From Lysinibacillus sp. BPa_S21 (GTDB taxonomy: Bacteria > Bacillota > Bacilli > Bacillales_A > Planococcaceae): a stretch of DNA of 64,000 bases. The stretch's first letter is position 1. Every line of letters starts with the position of its first letter. Shown piece by piece: positions 26,587 to 36,621 of the stretch. A model generated the notes under the pieces. That model made no database searches and had not been told where the DNA came from. It saw only the letters and a list, made by a program, of their open reading frames with translations. The stretch covers positions 186,001 through 250,000 of the forward strand of contig NZ_JALIRS010000005.1 of NCBI RefSeq assembly GCF_023337795.1. Direction: 5' to 3'. A program made the translations under genes and the position numbers.

Positions 26587-26704
26587 TAAAAAACAAACCA
26601 GAAACCCCCAATCGGATTTCTGGCTTTTCTAATTTAAGGACTAGATTGAGTTTTGATAGGCAATGCATTGTCAAAAGTGGCCTGCCGTTTAACAGTAATC
26701 CATC
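26587..26704. repeat. Right direct repeat (MFS gene 3' end and terminator)
   Basis: The intact source of the 22723-22840 remnant. It comprises the last codons of the MFS gene plus its terminator and lies in the same orientation, about 3.86 kb away across the E1/E2 operon. Confidence 0.8.
26597..26626 (-). terminator. Terminator of the MFS gene
   Basis: On the minus strand, GCCAGAAATCC pairs with the later GGTTTCTGG and is followed by TTTGTTTTTT, just after the MFS stop codon. Confidence 0.75.
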
Positions 26705-27836
26705 TTCCACATAACATGACCATTAAGGCAAAAAATACAATAACTCCTGCAAAAACAAGCGCTGCCTTATAACTACTATAAACCGCCACAAGCTGACCCG
26801 CGATAATCGGTCCGATAATTTGTCCAAAAGCATAAAACGTAGTTAACAAAGATACTACTGGGCCGCTTTGTGTTGGGAATAGTTGACGTGCATAGGAAGT
26901 CGTTAACGTCACAATGCCTACAAAGGTTAAGCCGAATAAAAAGGACGATAACAGGACGCTCCACACCGTTTGTGAAAATACTGGTAATAAGATGCCTAGT
27001 ACTTGCAATACATACGCGACAAACAAAATTTTGATGGCAGAAAATTTTTCTAATAATACAGTCCAAACAGGTGCTGATGGGATAGCGGCTACCCCAACAA
27101 TGACCCAGCTATAGGAAGAATAGGCTTGTAGTGAAGGAATATTGTGAATAATATCCACTAAAAAAGTACCTGTGATAATATAGCCTAACCCCTCTAAGCC
27201 ATATGCGACAATCAACCATGGCATGAAGCCCTTTGTCATTTTTCCATTAGAGGATTTGACAGTTTTCACACTATCCTGTACATCCAAACCTTTCCAAAGT
27301 ATATAAGTCGTCACTAAAAAAACAGCCGATAAAATCCCTAAGCCAATCCATGTACCTTGCCAAGCAAAACGTGCTTCAATAGCAGGGACCAATAAACCTG
27401 AAATCGCAATTCCTAGTCCAATACCTCCAAATAAATAGCCTGACCATCGTGTAAGTGAATGCTTCGCTAAGTAATCCATAACAATACTACATGTTAATAC
27501 AAAAATAAGTCCCCCTGTAATGCCCGCAATTAGACGAAGCACAAGCCAAACACTATATATTTCAATGATTCCCATCAAAACAACAGAAAGGACATTTAAG
27601 ACAACACTTAACAATAAAAAGTTCTTCTTTTGGCGATTGATAAATCCTGCCCACAATGCACCAATGAAATAGCCAATATAATTACTTGATGCTAAAAATC
27701 CTGCAACTTCAAACGAAAACCCAACATCATTACGCATAAATGGCAAAATTGGCGTAAATGCAAACCTGCTAATCCCCATAGCTACTACAAGTAATAGCAC
27801 CCCACCAAATAAAATTCCGATGTGCTGTCGATTCAA
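26634..27836 (-). CDS. MFS transporter, YbfB/YjiJ family
   Basis: 400-aa transporter with 12 predicted helices. The N-terminal GISRFAFTPILPFM and GFLASSNYIGYFIGALWAG segments are characteristic of the YbfB/YjiJ (MFS_4) group. Substrates of this group are poorly defined. It is divergent from a LysR gene that probably controls it, as is common for this family. Its 3' end and terminator were duplicated on the far side of the E1/E2 operon. Confidence 0.88.
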   Translation of the reverse strand: MNRQHIGILFGGVLLLVVAMGISRFAFTPILPFMRNDVGFSFEVAGFLASSNYIGYFIGALWAGFINRQKKNFLLLSVVLNVLSVVLMGIIEIYSVWLVLRLIAGITGGLIFVLTCSIVMDYLAKHSLTRWSGYLFGGIGLGIAISGLLVPAIEARFAWQGTWIGLGILSAVFLVTTYILWKGLDVQDSVKTVKSSNGKMTKGFMPWLIVAYGLEGLGYIITGTFLVDIIHNIPSLQAYSSYSWVIVGVAAIPSAPVWTVLLEKFSAIKILFVAYVLQVLGILLPVFSQTVWSVLLSSFLFGLTFVGIVTLTTSYARQLFPTQSGPVVSLLTTFYAFGQIIGPIIAGQLVAVYSSYKAALVFAGVIVFFALMVMLCGRWITVKRQATFDNALPIKTQSSP

Positions 27837-27953
27837 TATGCCCCCACCCCCAAAAACTTATTGTAATTAAAAGGATACAGAGTGAAAATTAATAAATCTA
27901 ATATATAATTTATATAAAAGGATAAAAAATTTTTATAAGAGGTGGAATACATA

Positions 27954-28844
27954 ATGAATTTACATGCTCTTAGATTATTTACAAAAGTAGCTGAGCTCAA
28001 CAGTGTTTCGAAGGCAGCACAAGCGCTGATGATTAGTCAACCCGCCGTTACTATCCAAATAAGAAATTTGGAAAAAGAACTTGATTTAACACTGTTAGAG
28101 TCAAAAGGTAGAGGAATTACTTTAACACAAAATGGCGAATTTTTATTTAAACAGGCTCAGCGCTTATTTGATTTAGAATTGGATATCGAAAACAAACTAG
28201 AGCAATTAAAAAACACAGGTAATGAAGAATTGCAAATTGCTTCTACGCATGTTCCATCCCATTTTTTATTACCAAAATGGCTCGCAAAATATAAACAAGC
28301 CTATCCGACAACTAATATCCATATAAAGACTGCTAATTCCCAGCAGGTTATTGAAGAATTACTTCACTACAAGGCTGATATGGCTTTTATCGTAAAAGAG
28401 GATGGTCATCATCCAGATATAAATTATCAATTCCTCATGAATCTCGATTATTGGTTTATCGTTCCATTTGGTCATCCGCTGGCAGATCAGAAAGTGACAT
28501 TAGCGAAATTAATGCAGCAGCCATTTGTTTCTCGAGAAGATGGTAGCTCTACGAAAGAATATTTAAACGCTTTATGTAAGGTTCATAAAATCCCACCGCC
28601 AAGAGTAGGACTACAACTTGACGGTATCAATGAATCCATTCACGCTATTGCAGCTGGGTATGGTACGATGCTAGCTCCATCTATAGCTGCCTCTAGCTTT
28701 ATTCAACGTCAGCAAGTAGCGCGCGTTTTTATAAAAGATGTCGATGTTCAACGCCCTATCTACCTTTGCACACGAAAAAATGAACAAAATACCTCGTCGA
28801 CCTTTAATACTTTTATTAACATCATCAATGATTCGATTTCATAA
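27954..28844 (+). CDS. LysR family transcriptional regulator
   Basis: 296-aa LysR protein. The winged HTH covers residues about 1-60 (MNLHALRLFTKVAELNSVSK ... SQPAVTIQIRNLEKEL), followed by the linker helix and a periplasmic-binding-like effector domain from about residue 90. The start is the ATG with AGAGGTGG nine bases upstream rather than the GTG inside that site. Divergent transcription from the MFS gene suggests it as the target; the oxidase gene downstream on the same strand could be another. The effector is unknown. Confidence 0.92.
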   Translation: MNLHALRLFTKVAELNSVSKAAQALMISQPAVTIQIRNLEKELDLTLLESKGRGITLTQNGEFLFKQAQRLFDLELDIENKLEQLKNTGNEELQIASTHVPSHFLLPKWLAKYKQAYPTTNIHIKTANSQQVIEELLHYKADMAFIVKEDGHHPDINYQFLMNLDYWFIVPFGHPLADQKVTLAKLMQQPFVSREDGSSTKEYLNALCKVHKIPPPRVGLQLDGINESIHAIAAGYGTMLAPSIAASSFIQRQQVARVFIKDVDVQRPIYLCTRKNEQNTSSTFNTFINIINDSIS

Positions 28845-28990
28845 CAGCCACACTTCATAAATTACGTATATTCAAAAGCACAATACTCCTACTACTGGTG
28901 GAAGATTATGCATCTTCTAGATTATTTTCTGAAAATTCTACTCTATTCGCTTTTGTTTTGTTATACTAGAGTAAAAAAGTAGGGATTGAA

Positions 28991-30115
28991 ATGATTTATG
29001 ATGTGATTGTAATCGGTGCAGGATCGATGGGGATGGCAGCGGGCTATCATTTAGCGAAGGCCGGAAAAAATGTCTTGATGCTTGATGCCTTTAATCCTCC
29101 TCACGAAGAAGGTAGTCATCATGGAGAAACAAGAATTATTCGCTTTGCGTATGGTGAAGGAGCTAGCTATGTACCTTTTGTCAAAAGAGCAGGTGAATTA
29201 TGGAGAGAGCTTGAAACGTTAACGAGTGAAGCTTTATTTTTACAAACAGGTGTTATAAATGTCGGTGAAGAGACCCATCCTTTTATTCAAAATGTGAAAA
29301 CAAGTGCTAAACTCTATGATTTAGCATTAGAGCAGTATTCTGCGGCTGAAGCAATGGAAAAATGGCCTGGATTATCCTTACCCAAAAACTTTGTTGCTTG
29401 TTTTGAGCCTACTGCTGGTGTCCTCCGTGTGGAAGCCTGTATTAGCGCTTATAAAAAATTAGCTCTTGAGGCAGGGGCAACCTTACATACAAACGAAAAA
29501 GTGCAATCCATCAACGCTGGAGCAATTGTCCGCGTCCAAACAGCAACTAATATATATGAAGCTAAACATTTAATTGTGACAGCTGGTGCTTGGACAACTG
29601 AGTTACTACAAACAATGGACATCGCCATTCCTGTAACACCAACGCGAAAAACATTTGCATGGTTTGAGGCTGATGAGCAGCTTTATCGAGAAGATATTTT
29701 CCCGGCCTATTGTTTTGAATTTGCTGATTCCATGTACTATGGTTTTCCTAGTATTGATGGAGCTGGTCTGAAGCTTGGCAGGCACGATGGCGGTGAAGCT
29801 ATCAATCCAAATGAACCTTTATGTCCGTTTGATGAACAGGATTCTGTTGATTTACAAAATTTCATTCAGCGATTTATGCCACAGCATGGAGCATTAAAAT
29901 ACGGCAAAACTTGCAAATATTCAATGACCCCGGACGAAAATTTCATTATTGACTTTTTACCTGAGCATCAAAATATTGTTATTGCAGCAGGTTTTTCGGG
30001 TCATGGCTTTAAATTTAGTAGTGCCGTTGGTGAAGTACTAGCGGATTTAACGCTACATGGAAAAAGTAAGCAGGATTTATCACTCTTTAAGCTTAGTAGA
30101 TTTAATACAAACTGA
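28991..30115 (+). CDS. solA: Sarcosine oxidase / N-methyl-L-tryptophan oxidase-like FAD enzyme
   Basis: 374-aa flavoprotein of the monomeric sarcosine oxidase (DAO) family. The N-terminal dinucleotide motif is VIGAGSMGMAAGYHLAK, followed by the diagnostic SHHGETRIIRFAYGE segment. The Cys in YGKTCKYSMTPDENFIID is the position that covalently binds FAD in monomeric sarcosine oxidases, and GFSGHGFKF near the end closes the FAD site. It oxidises N-methyl amino acids to formaldehyde, amine and hydrogen peroxide. Sarcosine versus N-methyltryptophan cannot be decided. It stands alone, followed by a terminator. Confidence 0.88.
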   Translation: MIYDVIVIGAGSMGMAAGYHLAKAGKNVLMLDAFNPPHEEGSHHGETRIIRFAYGEGASYVPFVKRAGELWRELETLTSEALFLQTGVINVGEETHPFIQNVKTSAKLYDLALEQYSAAEAMEKWPGLSLPKNFVACFEPTAGVLRVEACISAYKKLALEAGATLHTNEKVQSINAGAIVRVQTATNIYEAKHLIVTAGAWTTELLQTMDIAIPVTPTRKTFAWFEADEQLYREDIFPAYCFEFADSMYYGFPSIDGAGLKLGRHDGGEAINPNEPLCPFDEQDSVDLQNFIQRFMPQHGALKYGKTCKYSMTPDENFIIDFLPEHQNIVIAAGFSGHGFKFSSAVGEVLADLTLHGKSKQDLSLFKLSRFNTN

Positions 30116-30143
30116 TGCATTACTACTGTGTTGGATTAAAGCG

Positions 30144-30170
30144 AGAAGACTGCCATAAAGGCAGTCTTCT
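30144..30170. terminator. Bidirectional terminator
   Basis: AGAAGACTGCC and GGCAGTCTTCT form an 11-bp stem with a 5-nt loop between the convergent oxidase and membrane-protein genes. Confidence 0.85.
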
Positions 30171-30618
30171 ATCGTTTCATGATCTTTTTTACGAAATAGA
30201 CGAGTACATCCAACAACACACCGTATACTAACCCTAGCCCAATGCGCACGATATAGCGAACGAACGTAAAATCATTAGCAACCATATACTCTCGTACTGG
30301 GTCATGATAGAGCAGCCACATATAAACAAAATCAGCCGTGAAAAACGACATTATAAGTTCCTTCTCATCTTGACCCATCCAATGTAAGATGCAAATACCA
30401 ATCATAATGATCACAATCCACGTAGTGAAATTATTAAATGGTGCTGGAGCAAAGCGTCTTCCAGCTAAAATCACCGTAATCGGAAATACAATAATAGCAA
30501 GCCCACCAAGTATCCCTAGTTGATAAAGATCGAATAGATTAATGCCAATTACCGTCACTATATACGCAATAATACATGCCGTTATAATTTTGATATGCAA
30601 AGAACGTAAAAATGTCAT
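30169..30618 (-). CDS. Hypothetical membrane protein, 149 aa
   Basis: Unrecognised. Four hydrophobic segments are seen (about residues 8-27, 33-50, 65-83 and 118-140), with a short loop containing HWMGQDEKE and an acidic-aromatic stretch (VYMWLLYHDPVREY). GGAGG lies eight bases before the chosen ATG; an upstream in-frame start at 30654 lacks a ribosome binding site. Monocistronic. Confidence 0.65.
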   Translation of the reverse strand: MTFLRSLHIKIITACIIAYIVTVIGINLFDLYQLGILGGLAIIVFPITVILAGRRFAPAPFNNFTTWIVIIMIGICILHWMGQDEKELIMSFFTADFVYMWLLYHDPVREYMVANDFTFVRYIVRIGLGLVYGVLLDVLVYFVKKIMKR

Positions 30619-30982
30619 TTCATTCCCTCCTGAGATGCATAAATCAAGTAACACTTTTATCGATGTCCTTCAAAACTTGCTCATCCAACCAAAACAACAC
30701 CATTAGTGTAACTTTACACCAACAGTGTTGTCATTCAACCACTTTTCGTTATCCATACCGATTTGATATAAGATATGCTTGCTGATCATGTTTGATTGGG
30801 CAAATCTTTAACTTTAGATTTGTTAAAATTATGTAGTAATATTTTCCATGGTATTTGCATTGCTTTTCAAAAAAATTGTTTACCCTATTTAGCGGAGAGA
30901 GTAATGTACAGTGCACACTACTCTCTTATTTATGATTAAAGTTTTAATTGACACTTGATCAAATCATGCTAGAACGCTATAT
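30619..30982. other. Intergenic region with a hairpin downstream of hyuB
   Basis: No gene. A stem at 30894-30926 (GAGAGTAATGT paired with ACTACTCTC, with internal mismatches, around GTGCAC) may end the hyuAB transcript, although the U-tract is weak on the minus strand. The rest is AT-rich with no recognised signal. Confidence 0.45.
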
Positions 30983-32962
30983 CTATCCCCAATAGGCCAA
31001 AGAACGTTTCTTCATCGCTTCCCGGTATTGCTCTGTTGAGATTGGCAATGCTTTATTTGTTTCATAATCCATAATGACACCATATTTTCGAACAACATCC
31101 ATTTGATTAATTTCACCTTTGTTGTACATCTGCTCCACTTCTATTGGATCTGTCTCTAGCCATTGATGGCGATTTTTACGAATATGATCGCGTTCCTTTA
31201 ATGTAGCAGCCATATCAATTTCGAAGGCATCCATATCGCGGTCAATTTCATGGATGACTACGCCATAATCAATTTTGGCACGCTCAATCGAAACATATTC
31301 ATCAATCACGTCCTCTAAAACAGCGTTTACATCTCTTGCTAATGGGTCACCTAAACCACCACCTCCTGCTGAGGGACGCGTAAAGGAATCTCCTGTCTTC
31401 AACTCAACATTGGAGAAAATCGTGCCTAAAAATTTTTCATCCTCTTTGTTGGGATTTAACATAGCCCCCTGTGCAATAGAAGGTAAGCCGCCCATAATCC
31501 CCCATGTAATCGAGCGAGAACGATCACAGCAATAAGACATCACTGTTTGGTTTACATTCGTTAAAACGCCGCCCTTTTCTACACCACAGCCACCACGGTA
31601 TTTACCTGGACCAGCGGAGTCTATAATAATTTCATGCTTCGTTGTAACAACCGGCGATAAACGCTCTTGCCCTTCACATGGTTGAACACTTAACCCTACC
31701 CCGAAAACTGGTGAAGTTGTATTCGCACCATCACGGTCAATACGTCCACCATGGCCACCAGCCATCCAGTCATACCACATAAAATATTCACTACTATCTC
31801 TCCGCTGATCATACCCACCTATTAATAAATACTCTAAATTAAATGAACAGGCGATAGCGCGTTCAGGCATAATATTCGACCATAACTCAAAGCAGGCATT
31901 CATTATTTTTTCAAACGCTCCTGAACAATAACCAGATACAGCTACTGGGCTAGGTGCGTTAACAACAGAGTTTTCAGGGAGGAATATTTTTACGACACGA
32001 TAAAACCCTGAGTTCAGCGGAATCTCTGGGAAAAATGTTTTAGTTCCTGCATAAGTACCAGAAAGTGCCGAGCCAAAGCCTGCATTTAAAAAACAGCTAA
32101 TATAAGGATGTGAATCACTTAAATCATAAGCTATTTCATCCTCCGTAATGGTCATTTTCACACGAATCGGAATGAGACCATCCCCTAATTGTGGATCCAT
32201 ATCGATATAATCCACCGTTTCCCATTGACCCTTTGGTAAAGCTTTAATTTTCGCTTTCATTAATCGTTCTACATAATTTTGGACTTCCTCAAAAGCCACT
32301 AGCACCGTATTTATACCGTACTTATCAATCATTTCCTTGAGCTGCTTCTCTCCAACTTTCGCCGCTTCCACTTGAGAACGTAAATCTCCAATACGTTCCT
32401 CCGGGATACGCATATTCATGACAATAATCTTCACAACATCTGTTAAATATTGACCTTTACTATAAATTCGGACAGGCGGGATACGTAGACCTTCCCCGTA
32501 ATGCTCCTTAGCTGTAATATCAAAGGAACCTGGATTTGAGCCACCGACATCTGCCCAATGTCCATTTGTTTGCATGAGTGCAATTAGTTTGTCATCATGG
32601 AATACCGGTAAAACTACGCGTACGTCACTGAAATGTGTGCCTCCCCGATAAGGATCATTGACTAAAAATACATCACCTGGATGAATATCATCAGCGAAGT
32701 CCTCTAAGACAGCTTTTGCCGTTAAGTGCAATGTCCCTACATGTACGGAAATATCTTGTGTTCCTTGCATAACGGTATTCCCCTGTGCATCGCATAATGC
32801 ACAGCTGAAGTCTCGATTATAAATAACAAATGAGTAGCATGTTCGCAGCATTTGTTCAGCCATTTGATCGACTAAATTTACAAAGCCGTTTTTTAACACT
32901 TCAAATGTTACTGGGTCCAGATGTTGGACCTTATGATTGGTCTCCAATTTCGTTGTACTCAT
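30983..32962 (-). CDS. Hydantoinase B / oxoprolinase-type amidohydrolase, large subunit
   Basis: 659-aa HyuB-family subunit. The N-terminal DPVTFEVLKNGFVNLVDQMA, the conserved DVFLVNDPYRGGTHFSDV (metal-site region), LGDPLARD near residue 545 and the glycine-rich SAGGGGLG are typical. HyuA/HyuB pairs hydrolyse cyclic amides with ATP (5-oxoproline, hydantoins, caprolactam) or carboxylate ketones. It is the last gene of the aminotransferase-ALDH-hyuA-hyuB series, 24 nt after hyuA. AAGGAGG precedes the ATG. Substrate choice here rests on the neighbours. Confidence 0.88.
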   Translation of the reverse strand: MSTTKLETNHKVQHLDPVTFEVLKNGFVNLVDQMAEQMLRTCYSFVIYNRDFSCALCDAQGNTVMQGTQDISVHVGTLHLTAKAVLEDFADDIHPGDVFLVNDPYRGGTHFSDVRVVLPVFHDDKLIALMQTNGHWADVGGSNPGSFDITAKEHYGEGLRIPPVRIYSKGQYLTDVVKIIVMNMRIPEERIGDLRSQVEAAKVGEKQLKEMIDKYGINTVLVAFEEVQNYVERLMKAKIKALPKGQWETVDYIDMDPQLGDGLIPIRVKMTITEDEIAYDLSDSHPYISCFLNAGFGSALSGTYAGTKTFFPEIPLNSGFYRVVKIFLPENSVVNAPSPVAVSGYCSGAFEKIMNACFELWSNIMPERAIACSFNLEYLLIGGYDQRRDSSEYFMWYDWMAGGHGGRIDRDGANTTSPVFGVGLSVQPCEGQERLSPVVTTKHEIIIDSAGPGKYRGGCGVEKGGVLTNVNQTVMSYCCDRSRSITWGIMGGLPSIAQGAMLNPNKEDEKFLGTIFSNVELKTGDSFTRPSAGGGGLGDPLARDVNAVLEDVIDEYVSIERAKIDYGVVIHEIDRDMDAFEIDMAATLKERDHIRKNRHQWLETDPIEVEQMYNKGEINQMDVVRKYGVIMDYETNKALPISTEQYREAMKKRSLAYWG

Positions 32963-32985
32963 TGTCCATTCCTCCTTATCATGTA

Positions 32986-35010
32986 TTAGTTCACCGTAAT
33001 AATAATATTTTTATAGGCGTCTACTTCCGCAGTAAATCCTGGTGGTATAACAGTCGTCGTATCCAGCTGATCGATAATGGCTGGACCAGCAAATTGTGTG
33101 TGAACAGGTATTTGATCGCGATTATATACATTTGTTTCAATATATTTCCCCTCAAAATAAACAGGACGTGTTTCTTTAAAAGCATCTTCTAACGAGCCTT
33201 CAGAAACATATTGTGGGAAATTAGGCTTTGGTACGGTGCCTATAGCCGTTACACGTAGACCAAATATTTCTACGGTTTGTTCCTTATCAGAAAATGCGAA
33301 TTCTCGTTCATGTTCTTTATGGAATGCTTCCAAAATAGCATCTAAGGATGTTATTTGATCCGAGACGGGAACAGCTAGAGATCGCCATTGGCCCTTATAA
33401 CGAAGATCAATAAAATTCGTTAATGTCGATGTATTTTCTGTTATCCCCTCCTCTTCCAATAACTCTCTTGCCTCTTGTCGAAGATCACTAAATTGATGTG
33501 TTAGTTCCTCCGCACTTACTTCATCTAGTTTTTTCACATATGTTTTAGAAATATCATGACGAACATCTACAAGTAAACATCCCATTGCCGCTGCTACACC
33601 TGGATGCGTAGGAATAATGACCTTTGGGATATTTAAATCTTTTGCCAAATAGGCGCCGTGTAATGGGCCTGCACCACCAAAGGCTACAAGCGCAAAATCA
33701 CGGGGATCGTAGCCTCTTCGGACGGATATCAATCGAACTGCATCACTCATATTGGCATTGGCAACTTCGATAATGGCACTTGCCGCTTCCTCAACTGATT
33801 GATCGAAGACATTGGCGATTTTCCCTACAGCCTCTCTAGCCGCCTCTTTGTTTAATTGCATCGTGCCATCCAACAAATCTACACCTAAACGTCCTAACAC
33901 TAAATTTGCATCGGAGTTAGTGGGCTCCGTTCCTCCTCGTCCATAGCAAGCTGGCCCTGGCACCGCCCCTGCACTTTGTGGTCCATTACGTAAAGAACCG
34001 CCTTCATCTTGCCAAGCGAGGCTACCTCCACCGGCTCCTATTGTTAATATTTCAATACTCGGAAAACCGATTGGATAGCCATATTCTATAGACCAATCCT
34101 TTGTAATTCGTATATCTCCTTTATACATCAGTGAAATATCAGTACTTGTACCGCCCATATCTAAGCCGATTGCATTGTCAAACCCGCACAACTTTGCGAT
34201 ATGCTTACTCGCAATTGCTCCAGCAGCTATCCCCGAACTCGCCAATCTAGCAGCATAGCGTGGAACTGTGCTTGATGTCATGACACCGCCACCAGAGTGT
34301 AAAACTAAAATTTCATCTTCATAGCCCTTTTTCTGCATTTCATCACTTAACTTACTAATGTAGTTACTCATAATTGGCCCAAGAACTGCATTGATAATCG
34401 TAGTACTCATGCGCTCATGCTCAAAAATTTCTGGAAGCACTTCACTCGAAATACAAACATAAACATCTGGTATTTCCTCTTTTAAAATTTCTTTGACTTT
34501 CGCCTCATTTTCCCCGTTCACATAGGAATTGATGAAACACACGGCAATGGATTCTGTTCCTCGTCTTTTTAATTTTTTCGCTAATATCCGAATTTCATCT
34601 TCATCAATAGCCTGAAGAATATTTCCTTCATAATCTATTCGTTCTGTCACTTCAAATCGATCTCGTCGTTGAATGTAAGGTCTCGCAGTATCTTTGTAGG
34701 TATCCCAAATATCTTCTTTCGTCCCACGGCGGATTTCGATGACATCTCTAAAGCCCTTTGTCGTAATAAGAGCTGTTTTTGGCAGCTTGCGTTCAATTAA
34801 TGCATTCGTTCCAACTGTTGTGCCATGAGAAAAAATTTTAATATCCTTGCCATTTAGTTTTGCTTTTGCTACTCCATTTAAAATTCCTTGCTCCGGATTT
34901 GAAGGCGTAGACGACGTTTTCGTGACGAATACTTCCCCCGTCTCTTCATTAAAAACAAATACATCTGTAAACGTTCCCCCGACATCAATTGCTAAACGAC
35001 TATGTGCCAT
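32986..35010 (-). CDS. Hydantoinase A / oxoprolinase-type subunit (ATPase fold)
   Basis: 674-aa HyuA-family subunit with the acetate/sugar kinase-like fold. The N-terminal RLAIDVGGTFTDVFVFNEET phosphate loop, FSHGTTVGTNALIERK, GLDMGGTSTDISLM and VPGPACYGRGGTEPT are family hallmarks, and AFGGAGPLHGAYLAKDL is near residue 455. It phosphorylates the cyclic amide oxygen before ring opening in characterised relatives. The ATG giving MAHSRL has AGAAGG eight bases upstream; an earlier in-frame ATG lacks that. A hairpin lies between this gene and the ALDH gene, so expression may be attenuated or partly separate. Confidence 0.88.
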   Translation of the reverse strand: MAHSRLAIDVGGTFTDVFVFNEETGEVFVTKTSSTPSNPEQGILNGVAKAKLNGKDIKIFSHGTTVGTNALIERKLPKTALITTKGFRDVIEIRRGTKEDIWDTYKDTARPYIQRRDRFEVTERIDYEGNILQAIDEDEIRILAKKLKRRGTESIAVCFINSYVNGENEAKVKEILKEEIPDVYVCISSEVLPEIFEHERMSTTIINAVLGPIMSNYISKLSDEMQKKGYEDEILVLHSGGGVMTSSTVPRYAARLASSGIAAGAIASKHIAKLCGFDNAIGLDMGGTSTDISLMYKGDIRITKDWSIEYGYPIGFPSIEILTIGAGGGSLAWQDEGGSLRNGPQSAGAVPGPACYGRGGTEPTNSDANLVLGRLGVDLLDGTMQLNKEAAREAVGKIANVFDQSVEEAASAIIEVANANMSDAVRLISVRRGYDPRDFALVAFGGAGPLHGAYLAKDLNIPKVIIPTHPGVAAAMGCLLVDVRHDISKTYVKKLDEVSAEELTHQFSDLRQEARELLEEEGITENTSTLTNFIDLRYKGQWRSLAVPVSDQITSLDAILEAFHKEHEREFAFSDKEQTVEIFGLRVTAIGTVPKPNFPQYVSEGSLEDAFKETRPVYFEGKYIETNVYNRDQIPVHTQFAGPAIIDQLDTTTVIPPGFTAEVDAYKNIIITVN

Positions 35011-35080
35011 AGCTCTACCTTCTTTCTTTTCATAAAATTTAAACCCCAATTTTTTTATATAGTTAATGCCTCAAGCGAAA

Positions 35081-35124
35081 CCCCAGATTTTTTAAGTAGT
35101 TGCGTACAATTTGAAAAAATCTGG
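35081..35124. terminator. Hairpin between ALDH and hyuA genes
   Basis: CCCAGATTTTTT and AAAAAATCTGGG (spaced by about 20 nt) form a stem in the 175-nt gap between the two genes. It may act as a partial terminator or transcript-stability element within the cluster. Confidence 0.55.
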
Positions 35125-35185
35125 GCCATTTCACCGAGGCATAAGTGACATCTATTTTTGGTTTTCTATTCTAAATTTCTTTCAT

Positions 35186-36583
35186 TTACTCACTTTTGGT
35201 ACTAATCGTAATTGTTTTAAATGTTGTGAAGAACTCTTTTGCCGCCTGCCCCTGTTCACGGGCACCAGTACTTGAGTTTTTCATTCCTCCAAACGGCGCT
35301 TGTGGCTCAGCTCCACCCGTTTCATCGTTAACCTGTACAAGTCCAACTTCACTACGGCTAATAAAATCAAATGCTTTCGGAATGTTATTTGTATAAATAG
35401 AAGCACTCAATCCAAAATTAGAATCATTTGAAAGTCGGATTGCTTCTTCATAATCCTTTACTTTGATGACCGCTAAAACGGGTCCAAAAATCTCTTCATG
35501 GGCAATCGACATCTCGTGTGTTACATTTGTAAAGATTGTTGGATCAATATAGTATCCTTCTACCATACCTTTTGTAGGACCACCGCCAAATGCAAGCTCT
35601 GCACCATCAACTTTTGCTTTTTCGATGGCGGATAAAATAGCATCATATTGCCCTTTAGATGACACAGGCCCCATCGTAACACCAACTTCAATTTTCTTAG
35701 CTTCTTCTATTAACTGCTCTACAACTTGTTCATAAACCGCTTCCTCGATGTAAACTCGACTAGTCGCTGTACAGCGCTGTCCAGTTTGCTTCATCGCACC
35801 TTCAATCGTTAATTTTGCAGCCTGATGTATAGTGGCATCAGCTAAAATGATTGCTGCATTTTTACCGCCTAGTTCAAGCTGAATTTTTTTATTAGTAGAT
35901 CCAGCAGTATCTAAAATGCTTTGCCCTACACTATTTGACCCTGTAAATGTAATCGCCTTTACTTCAGGTGCCTCCAATAATACCTGCCCCACCTTTGAAC
36001 CGCGCCCTTGCACGACATTTAACACATTTTTCGGTAAGCCTGCCTGTTCAAATAATTCTCCTATTAATTTACCGGTTAAAGCGCTTTCAATAGAAGGCTT
36101 CCAAACGACTGTATTGCCATACACTAATGCAGGTGCAATTTTCCATATAGGAATAGCGACAGGGAAATTCCAAGGCGTTATGGCAGCAACGACACCAAGC
36201 GGTACCCGCATTGTGTACAAAAGTTTCGCTTCATTGGCAGAAGGTAAAACTTCTCCTTTTGCCCGCATCCCTTCTTGTGCAAAATAACGTAAAATGGAAG
36301 CACCACGTTTCACTTCTCCAAGCATTTCATTTTTCGTTTTACCCATTTCACTCGAAGCTATTTCGGCAACTTTATCCATATTTTTCTCAAGCAAGTCTGC
36401 TGTCACGCGTAAAATTTCTCCACGTGCAACAGAAGACGTATTTTTCCAACCTTCAAATGCTTCCTGAGCTGCAACGATAACGTCTTTTGTTTCATCAATT
36501 GTCAGAAGCTCTACTTGGCCTACACATTGTGATGGTTTCGCTGGATTAAATTGTTCTCGTATTTCTCTAACGATTGTTGTCAT
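35186..36583 (-). CDS. NAD(P)-dependent aldehyde dehydrogenase
   Basis: 465-aa ALDH. Features: PWNFPVAIPIWKIAPALVYG cofactor-binding start, FTGSNSVGQ, catalytic Glu in LELGGKNAAII, catalytic Cys in GQRCTATSR, and EEIFGPVLAV. The family resembles semialdehyde dehydrogenases (succinate, glutarate or adipate semialdehyde) and benzaldehyde-type ALDHs. Position next to a class III aminotransferase suggests oxidation of the omega-oxo acid formed by transamination (inference). The second of two adjacent start codons has the better spacing to GGAGG. Confidence 0.92.
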   Translation of the reverse strand: MTTIVREIREQFNPAKPSQCVGQVELLTIDETKDVIVAAQEAFEGWKNTSSVARGEILRVTADLLEKNMDKVAEIASSEMGKTKNEMLGEVKRGASILRYFAQEGMRAKGEVLPSANEAKLLYTMRVPLGVVAAITPWNFPVAIPIWKIAPALVYGNTVVWKPSIESALTGKLIGELFEQAGLPKNVLNVVQGRGSKVGQVLLEAPEVKAITFTGSNSVGQSILDTAGSTNKKIQLELGGKNAAIILADATIHQAAKLTIEGAMKQTGQRCTATSRVYIEEAVYEQVVEQLIEEAKKIEVGVTMGPVSSKGQYDAILSAIEKAKVDGAELAFGGGPTKGMVEGYYIDPTIFTNVTHEMSIAHEEIFGPVLAVIKVKDYEEAIRLSNDSNFGLSASIYTNNIPKAFDFISRSEVGLVQVNDETGGAEPQAPFGGMKNSSTGAREQGQAAKEFFTTFKTITISTKSE

Positions 36584-36621
36584 CAAATTCCTCCTTCAAA
36601 TAGTGATTGTTTATGTTACCT

